NCBI GenBank assembly: GCA_000436795.1
Contig: HF993255.1
Coordinates: 10,313 to 74,312, forward strand
Direction: 5' to 3'
Length of the DNA: 64,000 nucleotides
Source: Bacteroides sp. CAG:1076
GTDB lineage: Bacteria; Bacteroidota; Bacteroidia; Bacteroidales; Bacteroidaceae
In this document: positions 42,544 to 53,200 of the stretch, piece after piece
Layout: each line of letters opens with the position of its first letter
How positions within the stretch are numbered: position 1 is the stretch's first letter
Translations under genes and position numbers: made by a program
Notes under the pieces: generated by a model
The model's input: the letters and a program-made list of their open reading frames with translations, nothing else
What the model was told of the DNA's origin: nothing
The model's database searches: none

Positions 42544-44043
42544 TTATTTCCCGATGCAGAAATGCTTGAATATATTCCCCAGCACCTCATCATTAGTGAT
42601 TTCCCCGCCCACGATCTCAGCCAGGTGGAAGAGACATTCACGTAAATCCTGGCTCACCAGATCACCGGAAAGATGCATAGCCAGACCGTCTTGTACCCGA
42701 TGAATAGATTCCAGTGCACGGCTCAATGCTTCATAGTGACGGATATTGCTTACCACCACATCATTTTGTGAAAGGTCAGGTAAGGCTGCAAAATCTACCA
42801 ATTGCTTCTGAAGTTGAGAAATACCCTCTTTTTGTTTAGCAGAAAGAGAAATGACACAAGTATCTTCGGGCAGGTTTGGAAACATAGGATGGGCAGAGGA
42901 AGTCGACTCCAGACTCGTAACGTTGGGAGTACCAGCTTCCCGACTGGCTATATTCTGATTCATCGAATCATTGCTTTCAGAAGAATAAGCGTTACCCGAA
43001 GGCAGGAGATCCGATTTATTTAGAACGATAACCAGATGCTTGCCCTCACATCGGGGAAGAATCTTTTCAGCCAGTTCACGATACTGTTCCTCAGCACAAG
43101 TTGCATCGATCACCCAAAGCACAATGTTTGCCTGCTCCAGTTTCTGAAAACTGCGTTCGATACCCAAGTTCTCGATGGTATCAGTCGTGTCACGGATTCC
43201 GGCTGTATCGATAAAGCGGAAGGTGACACCACCTAAATTCATCGTATCTTCGATGACATCGCGTGTCGTACCGTGGATATCGCTTACGATAGCTCGTTCT
43301 TCATTTAGTAACGCATTCAGCAAAGTCGATTTACCCGCATTGGTTTCTCCCACGATGGCAACTGGCACACCGTTCTTCAATGCGTTGCCGACACTGAAGG
43401 TGTCGACCAGATGACTGATGACTTGTTCTATCTGACGGGCTATTTCTTCCAGTTCCGAACGGTCGGCAAACTCCAGTTCTTCGTGGTCACTGAAATCCAG
43501 TTCCAGTTCCATGAGGGAAGTCAGGTGAAGCAGTTTTTCTCTTAAGGCAGACAGTTCGCGACTGAATCCTCCGCGCATTTGGTTCATAGCCATACGGTGC
43601 GTAGCTGCAGAGGTAGAGGCTATCAGGTCGGCTACGGCTTCTGCCTGACTCAAGTCCATCTTGCCGTTTAGAAAAGCACGCTGGGTATATTCACCCGGTC
43701 CGGCTGCGCGACATCCATTCTTAATAAGGAGTTGCATGACCTGTTGCAGGATGTAGGACGAGCCATGGCAGGATATCTCTACAGAGTCTTCACCGGTATA
43801 AGAATGAGGGGCACGGAAAAGGCTGACCAGCACTTCGTCTATTACTTCTCCTTCGGGCGAAAGAATGTGTCCGAATGTCAGCGTATACGGCTTACGTTCT
43901 GCCAGTGGCTTGCCCGAGGCAGGAGTGAAAATTCGGTCGGTGATGGCAATAGCCTGAGTTCCCGAAACACGGATCGTGCCGATGGCTCCGCCTTGAGCGG
44001 TAGCAATGGCACAAATAGTATCTTCTGTTTGTTGTATATTCAC
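42544..44043 (-). CDS. mnmE: tRNA modification GTPase MnmE
   Basis: A GTPase of about 499 residues which, with MnmG, forms the cmnm5 group on wobble uridine. The folate-binding N-domain has DTICAIATAQGGAIGTIRVS. The G domain has VGETNAGKSTLLNALL, DIHGTTRDVIEDTM, DTAGIRDT and VLNKSD. The C-terminal CIGK carries the essential Cys. A Ser-rich insert of about 45 residues (around 345-390, NAYSSESNDSMNQNIAS) follows the NKSD motif. GTG 44043 is chosen because the upstream ATG lies on the -7 element TATCTTTG (44070-44077). Confidence 0.93.
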   Translation of the reverse strand: MNIQQTEDTICAIATAQGGAIGTIRVSGTQAIAITDRIFTPASGKPLAERKPYTLTFGHILSPEGEVIDEVLVSLFRAPHSYTGEDSVEISCHGSSYILQQVMQLLIKNGCRAAGPGEYTQRAFLNGKMDLSQAEAVADLIASTSAATHRMAMNQMRGGFSRELSALREKLLHLTSLMELELDFSDHEELEFADRSELEEIARQIEQVISHLVDTFSVGNALKNGVPVAIVGETNAGKSTLLNALLNEERAIVSDIHGTTRDVIEDTMNLGGVTFRFIDTAGIRDTTDTIENLGIERSFQKLEQANIVLWVIDATCAEEQYRELAEKILPRCEGKHLVIVLNKSDLLPSGNAYSSESNDSMNQNIASREAGTPNVTSLESTSSAHPMFPNLPEDTCVISLSAKQKEGISQLQKQLVDFAALPDLSQNDVVVSNIRHYEALSRALESIHRVQDGLAMHLSGDLVSQDLRECLFHLAEIVGGEITNDEVLGNIFKHFCIGK

Positions 44044-44116
44044 GATATTTTCTTGCTTTTTAAATCGCACAAAGATACGGCTTTTTCGGCTTATTTCCGG
44101 AAAAGTTTGGACAATA

Positions 44117-44611
44117 TTATTGTGGGGAGTAAAGCTCCTGGATGAGGAGGCCGACTACTTTTTCGAGATAAATCCGGTCGGTTTCATCGAATGTATTCAG
44201 CTGGTCGCTGTCGATGTCCAGCACACCTTTTACTTCTCCGTTGACGATTATCGGGACAACGATTTCCGAACGGGAGAGGGAACTGCATGCTATATGTCCC
44301 GGAAACTGGTCTACGTCGGGTACGACCTGCGTCTGTGCTTCCGACCAGGCGGTACCGCATACCCCACGTCCTTTTTTGATACGATAGCAGGCTACACTTC
44401 CCTGAAACGGTCCCAGATGAAGTTCGCCGCTGTGTACCAGATAAAAGCCCACCCAGAAAAAGTCGAATGCTTCCTTTAGTGCGGCACATGTATTGGCCAG
44501 TACACTGATTTCGTTCTTTTCTCCTTCTATGAGTGGAGCGAATTGTGTAAGAAATGTTTGATAACGTTCTGCTTTGTTTAGTTTATTGTCTTGTTTGAAA
44601 CTTGCTTCCAT
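44117..44611 (-). CDS. Free methionine-(R)-sulfoxide reductase, GAF type
   Basis: A GAF-domain protein of 164 residues. EAFDFFWVGFYLVHSGELHL, FQGSVACYRIKKGRGVCGTA and FPGHIACSSLSRSEIVVPI show the conserved Cys residues used by fRMsr, followed by GVLDIDSDQLNTFDETD. The enzyme reduces free Met-R-sulfoxide with thioredoxin or glutaredoxin. The upstream in-frame ATG adds 20 residues with no family match, so MEASFKQ is the chosen start. Confidence 0.9.
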   Translation of the reverse strand: MEASFKQDNKLNKAERYQTFLTQFAPLIEGEKNEISVLANTCAALKEAFDFFWVGFYLVHSGELHLGPFQGSVACYRIKKGRGVCGTAWSEAQTQVVPDVDQFPGHIACSSLSRSEIVVPIIVNGEVKGVLDIDSDQLNTFDETDRIYLEKVVGLLIQELYSPQ

Positions 44612-44988
44612 AAAAATGATAATGTTCGTTTGAATGTTGCGGGGGTAGACAAGCTGTCCTTGTATAAGCATTAGAGTCTGATATTTTACGGCTATCCCTC
44701 TTTTTTAATGATAGATTTTGTTTTCAGAAGTAACGTCTTTTACAGATTCTTCTGGTTAGAGCAAGAAAGTTTTCTTCTGTGTTATTTCTTTATTTATGGG
44801 GATGGTCGTTGTACCGCATTCGAATAAATCAGGCGATAGCTGAAGTTATTTCTGAACGATTGCCTGACAGTATATCATCGGACTCTTGATTTGAATCTCC
44901 CGAAACGATTAATTGACGATACCTGAAGCCGTTCTTCCTGCAAGAAGATGGAAACGGTTTCAGGTATTTTGCTATGTGCTGATAACGA
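44612..44988. other. Intergenic region without a gene
   Basis: 377 nt with no credible coding frame. It holds one inverted repeat next to the uridine phosphorylase stop, listed separately. Confidence 0.5.
44919..44967 (-). terminator. Hairpin downstream of uridine phosphorylase
   Basis: Arms ATACCTGAAGCCGTT and AACGGTTTCAGGTAT pair with one mismatch. The T-run (TTTT) lies on the plus side, so its role as a terminator for the minus-strand gene is uncertain. Confidence 0.5.
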
Positions 44989-45867
44989 TCAGATACGCTC
45001 CAGCACGATTTTTATCAGGTCGTCTATCTGGTTCTTGTAGCCCGTATTGGCTTCTTGGGCTACGCGGTTGGCTATCACCATGCACACTGTAGTAGCCTTG
45101 TGTCCTTGCAGACGTGCCAGACCTGCCAGTGCCGAACTTTCCATTTCGAAGTTCGTGATGCGATGTCCCTGATATTCGAAGCTTTCTATCTTTTCATTCT
45201 GATGAGGGTCGGCAAGTGGAATACGGAGCTGTCTGCCCTGAGGACCAAAGAATCCGCCACAGGCCACTGTGACACCTCGTATCATGTCTGTTCCGGCAAT
45301 ACGTTCTACCAGTTCTTTGTTGGCATGGATGACGTAAGGTGCCGGTGCGCACATATTGCCGCTCCATCCCAGATGATTCAGAAGAGCACGTTCCATCGGT
45401 AAGTCGCATACGGCATTTCTGCCTGCATAAAAGTTCAAGAGTCCGTCGAATCCTACCGATACTTCAGAACAGATGAAGGTTCCTACAGGCGTATAAGGCT
45501 GTAAGCCACCGCAAGTTCCGATTCGTACCAGTTCCAGTTGGCGGAAAGTATCTTTCTCTTCACGTGTCTGAAAATCGATGTTTGCCAGCGCATCGAGTTC
45601 GTTCATCACAATGTCTATATTGTCACAACCAATTCCGGTAGAGGTAACTGTAATTCGTTTTCCCTTATATACACCGGTTACGGTATGAAATTCACGGCTT
45701 TCTACTTCACATTCTCTGCTCTCGAAGTGAGATGCGACAAGCGCCACTCGTCCGGGATCGCCTACGAGAATTACCTTGTCTGCCAGATGTTCCGGTTTCA
45801 CATGGAGGTGAAATACAGAGCCATCTTCGTTTATAATTAATTCTGAGGGTGGAAAATACTTTTTCAT
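44989..45867 (-). CDS. udp: Uridine phosphorylase-like nucleoside phosphorylase
   Basis: A 292-residue phosphorylase splitting uridine with phosphate. VILVGDPGRVALVASHF is the PNP/UDP family phosphate loop, VTSTGIGCDNIDIVMNEL the central strand, LVRIGTCGGLQP the second phosphate/ribose motif, and ITNFEMESSALAGLARLQG the nucleoside/ribose site. It is longer than E. coli Udp (253). It lies 54 nt downstream of floA on the same strand and may be read from it. Confidence 0.9.
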   Translation of the reverse strand: MKKYFPPSELIINEDGSVFHLHVKPEHLADKVILVGDPGRVALVASHFESRECEVESREFHTVTGVYKGKRITVTSTGIGCDNIDIVMNELDALANIDFQTREEKDTFRQLELVRIGTCGGLQPYTPVGTFICSEVSVGFDGLLNFYAGRNAVCDLPMERALLNHLGWSGNMCAPAPYVIHANKELVERIAGTDMIRGVTVACGGFFGPQGRQLRIPLADPHQNEKIESFEYQGHRITNFEMESSALAGLARLQGHKATTVCMVIANRVAQEANTGYKNQIDDLIKIVLERI

Positions 45868-45921
45868 AAGAGTTATTTTTTTATTTAGTCTGTTGAATTT
45901 CTTGATGGGGCTGCCGAGGCT

Positions 45922-46923
45922 TTATTTGCCGATAGGCTCGTGTCCGGCTGGATTCGCATCAGGACGGGCAATGCTGCTTCGCATATCGGTATCAGCCTGG
46001 ATGTTTTTCATCCGGTAATAATCCATGATACCCAGATTGCCGTTGCGGAAAGCCTCGGCCATTGCCTTCGGGACTTCTGCTTCAGCTTGTATAACATTGG
46101 CGCGGGCTTCTTCAGCTTTTGCTTTCATTTCCTGTTCCAGAGCTACTGCCATGGCGCGGCGTTCCTCTGCTTTTGCCTGAGCGATGTTTTTGTCTGCGTT
46201 TGCCTGGTCTATTTGCAGGGAAGCTCCGATATTACGGCCTATGTCGATATCGGCAATATCGATGGACAGAATTTCGAAAGCTGTACCTGCATCCAGCCCC
46301 TTGCGCAGTACAAGTTTGGAGATAGAGTCCGGATTTTCGAGTACCGACTTGTGGTTTTCAGACGAGCCGATGGACGAAACGATACCTTCGCCTACACGTG
46401 CCAGAACGGTATCTTCGCCGGCTCCACCTACCAGTTGGCGGATGTTGGCACGTACGGTCACACGTGCCTTGGCAATGAGCTGGATACCGTCTTTGGCTAC
46501 GGCTGTTACGGGGGGCGTATCGATGACTTTCGGATTGACGGACATCTGTACGGCTTCGAACACGTCGCGTCCTGCAAGATCTATTCCTGTTGCCATTTGA
46601 AACGAAAGATCGATATTGGCTTTCGAAGCCGACACCAGTGCGTGCACCACCTTTTCTACATGTCCGCCTGCCATATAGTGGGCTTCCAGTTCATCGCGGG
46701 TAATGGTACTCAGTCCTGCCTTGTGGGCTTCTATCATAGCCGGTACGATCACATAGGGCGGAACGTTGCGGATTCGCATCAGAAAAAGCTGGACGAGTGA
46801 GATACGTACACCCGAAACCTTGGCAGAAAGCCAGAGAAAGAAGGGCACGTAATGGAAGAAGACTGCCAATAAAATGACGCCTCCAATGGCCAGGATGAAC
46901 GGGAGATAATAGGAATCAATCAT
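45922..46923 (-). CDS. floA: Flotillin-like protein FloA
   Basis: A 333-residue membrane-microdomain scaffold. An N-terminal membrane hairpin ([20 protein letters not shown]) precedes the SPFH-like region with [50 protein letters not shown] and [19 protein letters not shown] segments. An Ala/Glu-rich coiled coil ([20 protein letters not shown]) follows. It is directly downstream of nfeD (27 nt), the usual partnership. Confidence 0.95.
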   Translation of the reverse strand: MIDSYYLPFILAIGGVILLAVFFHYVPFFLWLSAKVSGVRISLVQLFLMRIRNVPPYVIVPAMIEAHKAGLSTITRDELEAHYMAGGHVEKVVHALVSASKANIDLSFQMATGIDLAGRDVFEAVQMSVNPKVIDTPPVTAVAKDGIQLIAKARVTVRANIRQLVGGAGEDTVLARVGEGIVSSIGSSENHKSVLENPDSISKLVLRKGLDAGTAFEILSIDIADIDIGRNIGASLQIDQANADKNIAQAKAEERRAMAVALEQEMKAKAEEARANVIQAEAEVPKAMAEAFRNGNLGIMDYYRMKNIQADTDMRSSIARPDANPAGHEPIGK

Positions 46924-46950
46924 AATTCAAATGGTATTTAAGGTTAAAGA

Positions 46951-47424
46951 TTACTGCTGGTTGCAGCGTACTACGTACACTGTGCTGTTGTCTATGCGGA
47001 CCACACGTACGGGAGTACGTTCTTCGATAAATCCGTCGGCAGACTGTACTTCGACAATGTGTCCGTTTATTTCTGCGTTTCCTATCAGGGTAAGGCGGGT
47101 CAGTGACGTACCTGTGTTGCCTACCTGAATGTTTGTTCCTTTCAGTGGCTGGGGTTTGTAGTCGAGTGTCTTTTTGAGGGACAAACGGTCTACGGTTTTG
47201 GAGCGCATGAACCAGATGGTAACACCGATTATTCCGGCAACTACAATAGCCAGTGTAATGAATCCTGTCTGCGTATCCACATTGTGGAATGCGTAGTAAA
47301 TGGCATAGAGCAGGCTGATTCCTGAGGCAATACCTGCAAGGGTAATGCCCGGAACAAGGAACACTTCTACTGCAAAGAGCAGCAGACCTGCTACTATAAG
47401 TGCTATGATAATCAGTATTTCCAT
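46951..47424 (-). CDS. NfeD-family membrane protein
   Basis: A 157-residue protein with three hydrophobic helices (ILIIIALIVAGLLLFAVEVF, ITLAGIASGISLLYAIYYAF, ITLAIVVAGIIGVTIWFM) and a C-terminal OB-fold: GNTGTSLTRLTLIGNAEING then VEVQSADGFIEERTPVRVVR. This is the short NfeD1b type without a protease domain, usually paired with FloA in membrane microdomains. Confidence 0.92.
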   Translation of the reverse strand: MEILIIIALIVAGLLLFAVEVFLVPGITLAGIASGISLLYAIYYAFHNVDTQTGFITLAIVVAGIIGVTIWFMRSKTVDRLSLKKTLDYKPQPLKGTNIQVGNTGTSLTRLTLIGNAEINGHIVEVQSADGFIEERTPVRVVRIDNSTVYVVRCNQQ

Positions 47425-47454
47425 GTTGTTAGTTAGGGTTAGGTTGTACTAATT

Positions 47455-48867
47455 TTACTGTTTCAATGCCTTCAGCTCGGTATTGCGTACGGAGAGAGTC
47501 AGCTCTTCCAGTTCACGACGCAGTTCGTTGGTCCGTTTTTCTTTATCAAGTATACCGGGAGCAAGTTTCTCTTTTCCCGCCTTGTTACTTTGCTGATATG
47601 CTTTGCGAAGATTCTCTAACGATTCTTCCATCGATGCAAGGTCCTTCTCTTTTTGCATAAGAGAAGCATACAACTGGCGTGCTTCTTTGGAACGGAAGTC
47701 GGACAATGTATGGTAAATAGCATTATCATCTACTATAAACTGGAAATCTCCTTTTTTCTTTTCCGTATTGTTGCCGTACATTACTTGTGCCAGATGCTGT
47801 CTGGCAATACGGACTTTGTCGACATCACTCCACGTCTTCTTTATTTCCTTCAGACAGGCTGCGTCAATAATGGCTTGTGGGTCGGTATTTTCGTAGTCGT
47901 ATACCTGTTTGCTTTCGTTGGGGACGAATACATAAATGCAAACTTTTCCTTCCGGCTGATAACGGTCGGAGGCAAACCATCCCAAGTCGTTCAGGTCGTC
48001 CAAGGCGTACATATAGTCATTGTATGGAGAATTGAACGGCATGCCGATATTGTCCGGGCGGAGATAGGTGTTGTCGTCAGAGTCGTATCGGGTAACAAAA
48101 ATATCATATCCGCCCATGCTTTCACTTCCTTGTGCTCCAAAGTAAAGTGTAATACCGTCGGAAGCCATGAAAGGATAGTTCTGGTTGTGCCCGCTTTCGT
48201 TCAGCCCTTCCAGAAGCTTAGCATCTTCCCATTTGTCTATCAGTTTGATGCGTGAATACAAATGAGTTTCTCCATCGCCGGATGCTTGGGTAAAAATCAT
48301 TTTATCTCCCAGTTCGTTGATGAAGGAAGTTCCCGATCCGTCTTCGCTCATGGAAATCGTTCCCGATTCTTTGCTCAGCTTATAGGCGGACAAGAAGTCG
48401 TTTTTATCTACCACGAAACTGTCTATCACTGCTACGTTTTCTGTACCACGCAGCATGCGTGCACCCTGAAGGCAGCGGTCGAGTTCCTTTTCGGCTTCGG
48501 AAGTGTCGCGCTTTTTCTTTTCCAGCCATTCTATATGCTCTTCGATGTTTTCTGTAGCTTCATCGAAACGGTACATGGAATAATATAATTTTCCCAGGTA
48601 TAAGTAAGCGTTTATTACTTTTCTGGCAGCACTTTTTTCCAGATAAGGCTGGGCTTCTTTCAGGTCGCCGGTTTCGTAGCAGCATGCTCCGTACCAGAAA
48701 TTATAATTGGCGTTCGACGGGGCTTGCTTTACGAGCTTCTGGAATACGGGTTTTGCTTCGGCGAATTTTCCTTCTTCGAACCATTGTTTGGCTTGGGTAA
48801 GCGATTGTGCAGAAGCGCTTCCCATGCAGCATAAACCGATAAGTGCTAGTGTATATTTCTTGTTCAT
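47455..48867 (-). CDS. TPR/PD40 propeller-domain periplasmic protein
   Basis: A 470-residue exported protein with signal MNKKYTLALIGLCCMGSASA. Residues 22-150 are TPR-like helical repeats (AKQWFEEGKFAEAKPVFQKL, ACCYETGDLKEAQPYLEKS). The middle contains PD40-type propeller strands (NYPFMASDGITLYFGAQGS, GYDIFVTRY, LGWFASDRY). The C-terminal 100 residues are a charged coiled coil. Bacteroidota relatives often carry OmpA domains or work beside gliding or secretion components; here no OmpA domain is present. The function is unknown. Confidence 0.8.
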   Translation of the reverse strand: MNKKYTLALIGLCCMGSASAQSLTQAKQWFEEGKFAEAKPVFQKLVKQAPSNANYNFWYGACCYETGDLKEAQPYLEKSAARKVINAYLYLGKLYYSMYRFDEATENIEEHIEWLEKKKRDTSEAEKELDRCLQGARMLRGTENVAVIDSFVVDKNDFLSAYKLSKESGTISMSEDGSGTSFINELGDKMIFTQASGDGETHLYSRIKLIDKWEDAKLLEGLNESGHNQNYPFMASDGITLYFGAQGSESMGGYDIFVTRYDSDDNTYLRPDNIGMPFNSPYNDYMYALDDLNDLGWFASDRYQPEGKVCIYVFVPNESKQVYDYENTDPQAIIDAACLKEIKKTWSDVDKVRIARQHLAQVMYGNNTEKKKGDFQFIVDDNAIYHTLSDFRSKEARQLYASLMQKEKDLASMEESLENLRKAYQQSNKAGKEKLAPGILDKEKRTNELRRELEELTLSVRNTELKALKQ

Positions 48868-49017
48868 GATATTTTTCGTGTTGTTTTCAAAATGTCATTT
48901 TCAAAAATACGAAGTTTCTTCGAAATTTTGTCTATTTCGGTATTCTATTTTTCAAAATCTTTCGGGAATCGTTCTTTTCGTGTAATTTTATCCCCGTTTT
49001 TAGGTTTACATAAGTGT

Positions 49018-49767
49018 ATGGGAAAATTGACAGAAGAAGATAAGCTGATGCGACGCATCGAGAAACGTTTTAATAAAGGTGTTGTGCAGTATGGACTGAT
49101 AGAGGATGGCGACAAGATACTGGTAGGCCTGTCGGGAGGGAAAGACTCGCTGGCTTTGCTGGAGCTGCTTGCGCGCCGTTCGCGTATATACAAGCCTCGT
49201 TTTTCGGTTGTTGCTGCACATGTTGTCATGACGAATATTGCTTACGAGTCGGATATGGATTACTTGCGTGCGTACGCAGAAGAGTTGGGGGTTCCCTTTG
49301 TGCGCTATGAAACATCTTTCGATCCGTCGACAGATACCCGTAAGTCGCCGTGCTTCCTCTGTTCGTGGAACCGTCGGAAGGCGCTCTTTACGGTAGCAAA
49401 GGAGCAGGGGTGTAACAAGATAGCTTTGGGGCATCACATGGATGATATTCTGGAAACACTGCTGATGAACATGACGTTTCAGGGAGCATTCAGTACCATG
49501 CCTCCACGTCTGGTGATGCGGAAGTTTGATATGACCATAATCCGCCCGATGTGTCTGGTGCACGAAGCCGATCTGATAGAGATGGCGCAGGTCAGAGGTT
49601 ATCGCAAGCAGATAAAAAACTGTCCGTATGAAAAGGATTCTCATCGTTCGGACATGAAGGAAGTGTTGCGTTTGCTGGAGCGTATGAACCCCGAAGCCCG
49701 TTATAGTTTATGGGGAAGCATGAATAATATTCAGGCAGACTTGCTTCCTGCATCAGTGGATGAATAA
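49018..49767 (+). CDS. TtcA-like tRNA thiolation/PP-loop ATPase
   Basis: A PP-loop protein of about 249 residues. ILVGLSGGKDSLALLELL is the ATP-binding PP motif. SPCFLCSWNRRKALF has a CxxC, and IALGHHMDDILETLLMNM is the family second motif. A third Cys is at IKNCPYEKD, giving the three cysteines that hold a [4Fe-4S] cluster in TtcA. It probably makes 2-thiocytidine in tRNA. The upstream 42 codons are Phe/Ser-rich and unlike the family, so MGKLTEEDK is the start. Confidence 0.9.
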   Translation: MGKLTEEDKLMRRIEKRFNKGVVQYGLIEDGDKILVGLSGGKDSLALLELLARRSRIYKPRFSVVAAHVVMTNIAYESDMDYLRAYAEELGVPFVRYETSFDPSTDTRKSPCFLCSWNRRKALFTVAKEQGCNKIALGHHMDDILETLLMNMTFQGAFSTMPPRLVMRKFDMTIIRPMCLVHEADLIEMAQVRGYRKQIKNCPYEKDSHRSDMKEVLRLLERMNPEARYSLWGSMNNIQADLLPASVDE

Positions 49768-50220
49768 GTGTCCGGCAGGGCTTTTGCCGAAAATAGAAAA
49801 ACTTGTGCTGGGGCTGTTCGGAAAAGTTCTGCACAGGGTTGGAAAATCGTTTCCTTCTTTTCTGCGTTTTTGTACAAAAAACAAAATGTTTTGTACAAAA
49901 ACGCAGATAGTTTGTACAAAAAAAATCAAAATCTCTTGGTATTTTGTTCGTCGTTTCCTGAAGATCTTTTGGGGGGATGGGGAGATTTTGTGTTTTTCCG
50001 ACCGATAATTTATTGGATTTCTTGGAACATTTCGTTCTTCTTTTTTGTTGTTTCGGATAAAGACAGATAAAAACAATTGGTAGAACTGGCTTCTGTTCGT
50101 AGGATATGGGGCAGGAATAGCTGGTAGAACCTGATTCCGGACTGGCTCTTGTGGCTGGTTGCGGCCGAATCTGTATTGTTGCTAACCTTTTTGTTTGCAG
50201 GCATATCAAACGATAATAAG
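49768..50220. other. Intergenic region with palindromic repeats
   Basis: About 450 nt with no credible gene. It contains the TTTTGTACAAAA palindromes listed separately, and upstream sequence for the propeller protein. Confidence 0.5.
49861..49921. repeat. Long perfect inverted repeat built on TTTTGTACAAAA
   Basis: Two 19-nt arms (49861-49879 and 49889-49907) are exact reverse complements, running TCTGCGTTTTTGTACAAAA and its complement with a 9-nt loop. Each arm contains the palindrome TTTTGTACAAAA. A third copy, TTTGTACAAAA, follows at 49911-49921. The same palindrome appears twice more downstream of aspC. Confidence 0.75.
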
Positions 50221-53200
50221 ATGAAAAACAGCTTCTTTTATATTGCTTTCCTTTGTGTGATATCCGTTTTTTCCGGTTGTAGTGAGCAAGAACGGACCGG
50301 AAGTCTGGGTGAAACGGAATTGTATTTCAACGAACGTCTTTCTTCTATTTCCGTCGACGGAGATTCTGCTTTCTGGATAGGAAGTGAAGCTGGGGATATA
50401 TGGTACATGAAGCAGCGTAAATTTCAGAGTTATAACATTGGGGCAGATCGCATTTATAAGGTCGCAACAGATTCAATACTGCCGGACGGGAGGATATGTT
50501 GGGTGGGTATTCGTAATTCGGGACTTCAGAAATGGAAACTGGGTCAGGATGGAACTTGCTTGATGGATAAGTATGCTATTCCCAATAAGGGCTGTAACTA
50601 TTCGGTATACGATATGCTTCTTGCTGGAGCATCGCTTTATGTGGCAACGAGTCAGGGACTTTACGTCATGCCTCGTTCGGGAAAGGGAGAACTGAAGCTG
50701 GTTTATCCGTCGGACGATAGTGAAACAGCACGTTCTGGCAGGCCGTTTATTGTGAATAATATCCGGAGGTATGGACCGGAGTACTTGTTGTGTGCTACGC
50801 AGGAAGGGCTGCTCAAAATAAATCTGATAGATGGGAAAGTTGCATTGATGAACGCCGGAGAGCCGGTTTACAATGTTTCGGTATATGATAATAAAGTATA
50901 TGTACTGGCTAAGAAAAAGTTGCTTGTAGAAGATGTGGCAGGCAGTGTGCTGTACGAAGTCGGGTTGAATTTTTCTCCCCGTATTTACTATAAGTTAGGC
51001 AACATTCATTATTTTTTCGCTGATAGCCATCTGTTTCTCAGCGATGACCTGAAGTCTTTCTTGTCGGTTCCATTAAGGCGTAAGGTTCCGCAGTTCTGCA
51101 ACAATGTTGTTGCTACCGATAAGGTAAACGGTTTTACGGTGCTGATTACGGAAAACGCTTTGTGGAATATTCCGCTTCACCTCGGTATCTTTAATGCGAA
51201 CGGGGAAATAGTAGCATCGTGTACTGAGGGTGATAATATGTATTACGTAAATTCGAAAAATGAATTGTACTGTCTGCGTACAGGCGATAGTGTGGCATTT
51301 AAAATATCGGATATTCCGGCTGATGAGGCTGTATCGGGGATGATGGCAGATGGGCGGTATTTGTATTACATCAGCAACAAGCAGGTGCTGAAGCGTATGA
51401 CGGTAAAGCGGAAATACATCAGCAATGCATTGTTTGCTTCTTCACAGGTATTGTATCAGTCGCCTACGAAAATTACGGCTTTTTGCCTGAAAAAGGAGGA
51501 AGGGAGAAGTTGTATTTATCTGGGGATTCAGGACGATTTGGTACGGATAGGGGCCGATGGGAAAGCTGTGCTGGTGGATGCTTTGCACAATAAGTATATT
51601 ACTTCTTTTTATCTATCTCCTCATTCCGACGATTTGTACATATCTACACTCAATGATGGGGTGTATTATGGAAAAGGTAATGCATATCAGCTTATTAAGG
51701 AAACGGAACAGAATACGTTTATTCGTGATATTTCGGTAACGGGAGGACATAAGCCCCTGCTGATGATTTTGACGAACCATCATTTGGTTTGCAGGGAATA
51801 TAATGATTCTGTTCCGCTTAAAGGTTATAACAAGTTGCTGAAAGTAAATGATTCTTTGCTGTATGCGTTGCCTGAATCGGGACTGGTTAAATTTATTGTC
51901 GGAAAAGAAGGGATAAAGGAAGACGGCAGATATTTTCATGACATACGGTTTAACCCGAGGGCTTCTTTCGTGGTCAATGATACTTTGTATCTGGGTTCCA
52001 ACATCGGAGTAATGAAGTTGAGTGCATTTTCCGGCACTTCAACCCGGTGGATAGACATGGAGTCGTCGGTTCCGAGTCTTAAGATATGGTTGCTTGTTGT
52101 TTCTTTTGTTTTACTTGTCTTGCTGATTGTAGTAATGGAATATTTCAGGCGGAAGCGTAGCAAAAGGAATGCTGTAAAGACTCACCTCGATGATATAGGG
52201 GGACGGCTGGATAGCCTGTCTGCCATGGCGTGCTTTACTGGTGAAAGTGACAGCAAGGAGGTTGACCGGTTGAAGGTCTTGTTCAGTGAAATAGATGTCA
52301 ATACTCCCGATGCATCGGGGCAGATCAGAGCATTGTCGGAGCAGATTATGAAAAAGAATCGTGATATCGCACTGGGGCTTTCTAAATATTTGGAAAGGCA
52401 GATGCAGACAATCGGTGAGTACGATGCTTTTGAAAGGGCGGCACTGCTGGAGGAATCTCGTATGGCACTTGCTACGGATAATCTGGAAAGCATAGTGAAG
52501 CAGGTTGAGAAAAATGAAAAATGGATTCGGACAATTGCAGGACTGAAGGAGCGGATGACTGTTTATTGGCGCGACATGGAGGAAACAGTGTGCATAGATA
52601 AAGTAAACGGATGTCTGTTTCGTGAGATTCATATGCTGACAGATAATGTCAGGATAAAGGATTTGGCTGCTTTGGAATCTGATATAGCATGCCTTGATGA
52701 GTGCTATCATCATATTTTTACGGATGATGCGCTGGAGGTTGTAGGTGAGTATATCCTTTCAAAGCAGGAAGAACTTCGCTGTATGGAGCCGGATGGAGTG
52801 ACTGATGCCTTGCTGGCGGAGCTGGAACACATAAAAGGGGAGATGCGGAAACTGGATCGCATTAAATTGTTGAAGATGCTGTATCCGGTGGATTGTCACG
52901 TGACACAGTTGCTCGTTAAGGAAAAGATTGCTTCGTTGATAAAGGAGTATGCATCCATCCGCAACAGGGTAGAAAGGGAAAATGAAGAACGAATTACTAA
53001 AAAATTTGGTACTGGACTGAATATGGAGATTGCGGAATGTACTCGGCAGGTAACGGTACATATAGAAAAACTGATTACGGCTTTCTATGAAAACATGGTG
53101 AAAACGGATAAAGGGATTTTGAATGATGTACTCGATTTCTCGAATTTCGGCAATCAGCCTGCCAGGGTACTGGCTTTGCTTGTTGCTTGTCCAAAGGTCA

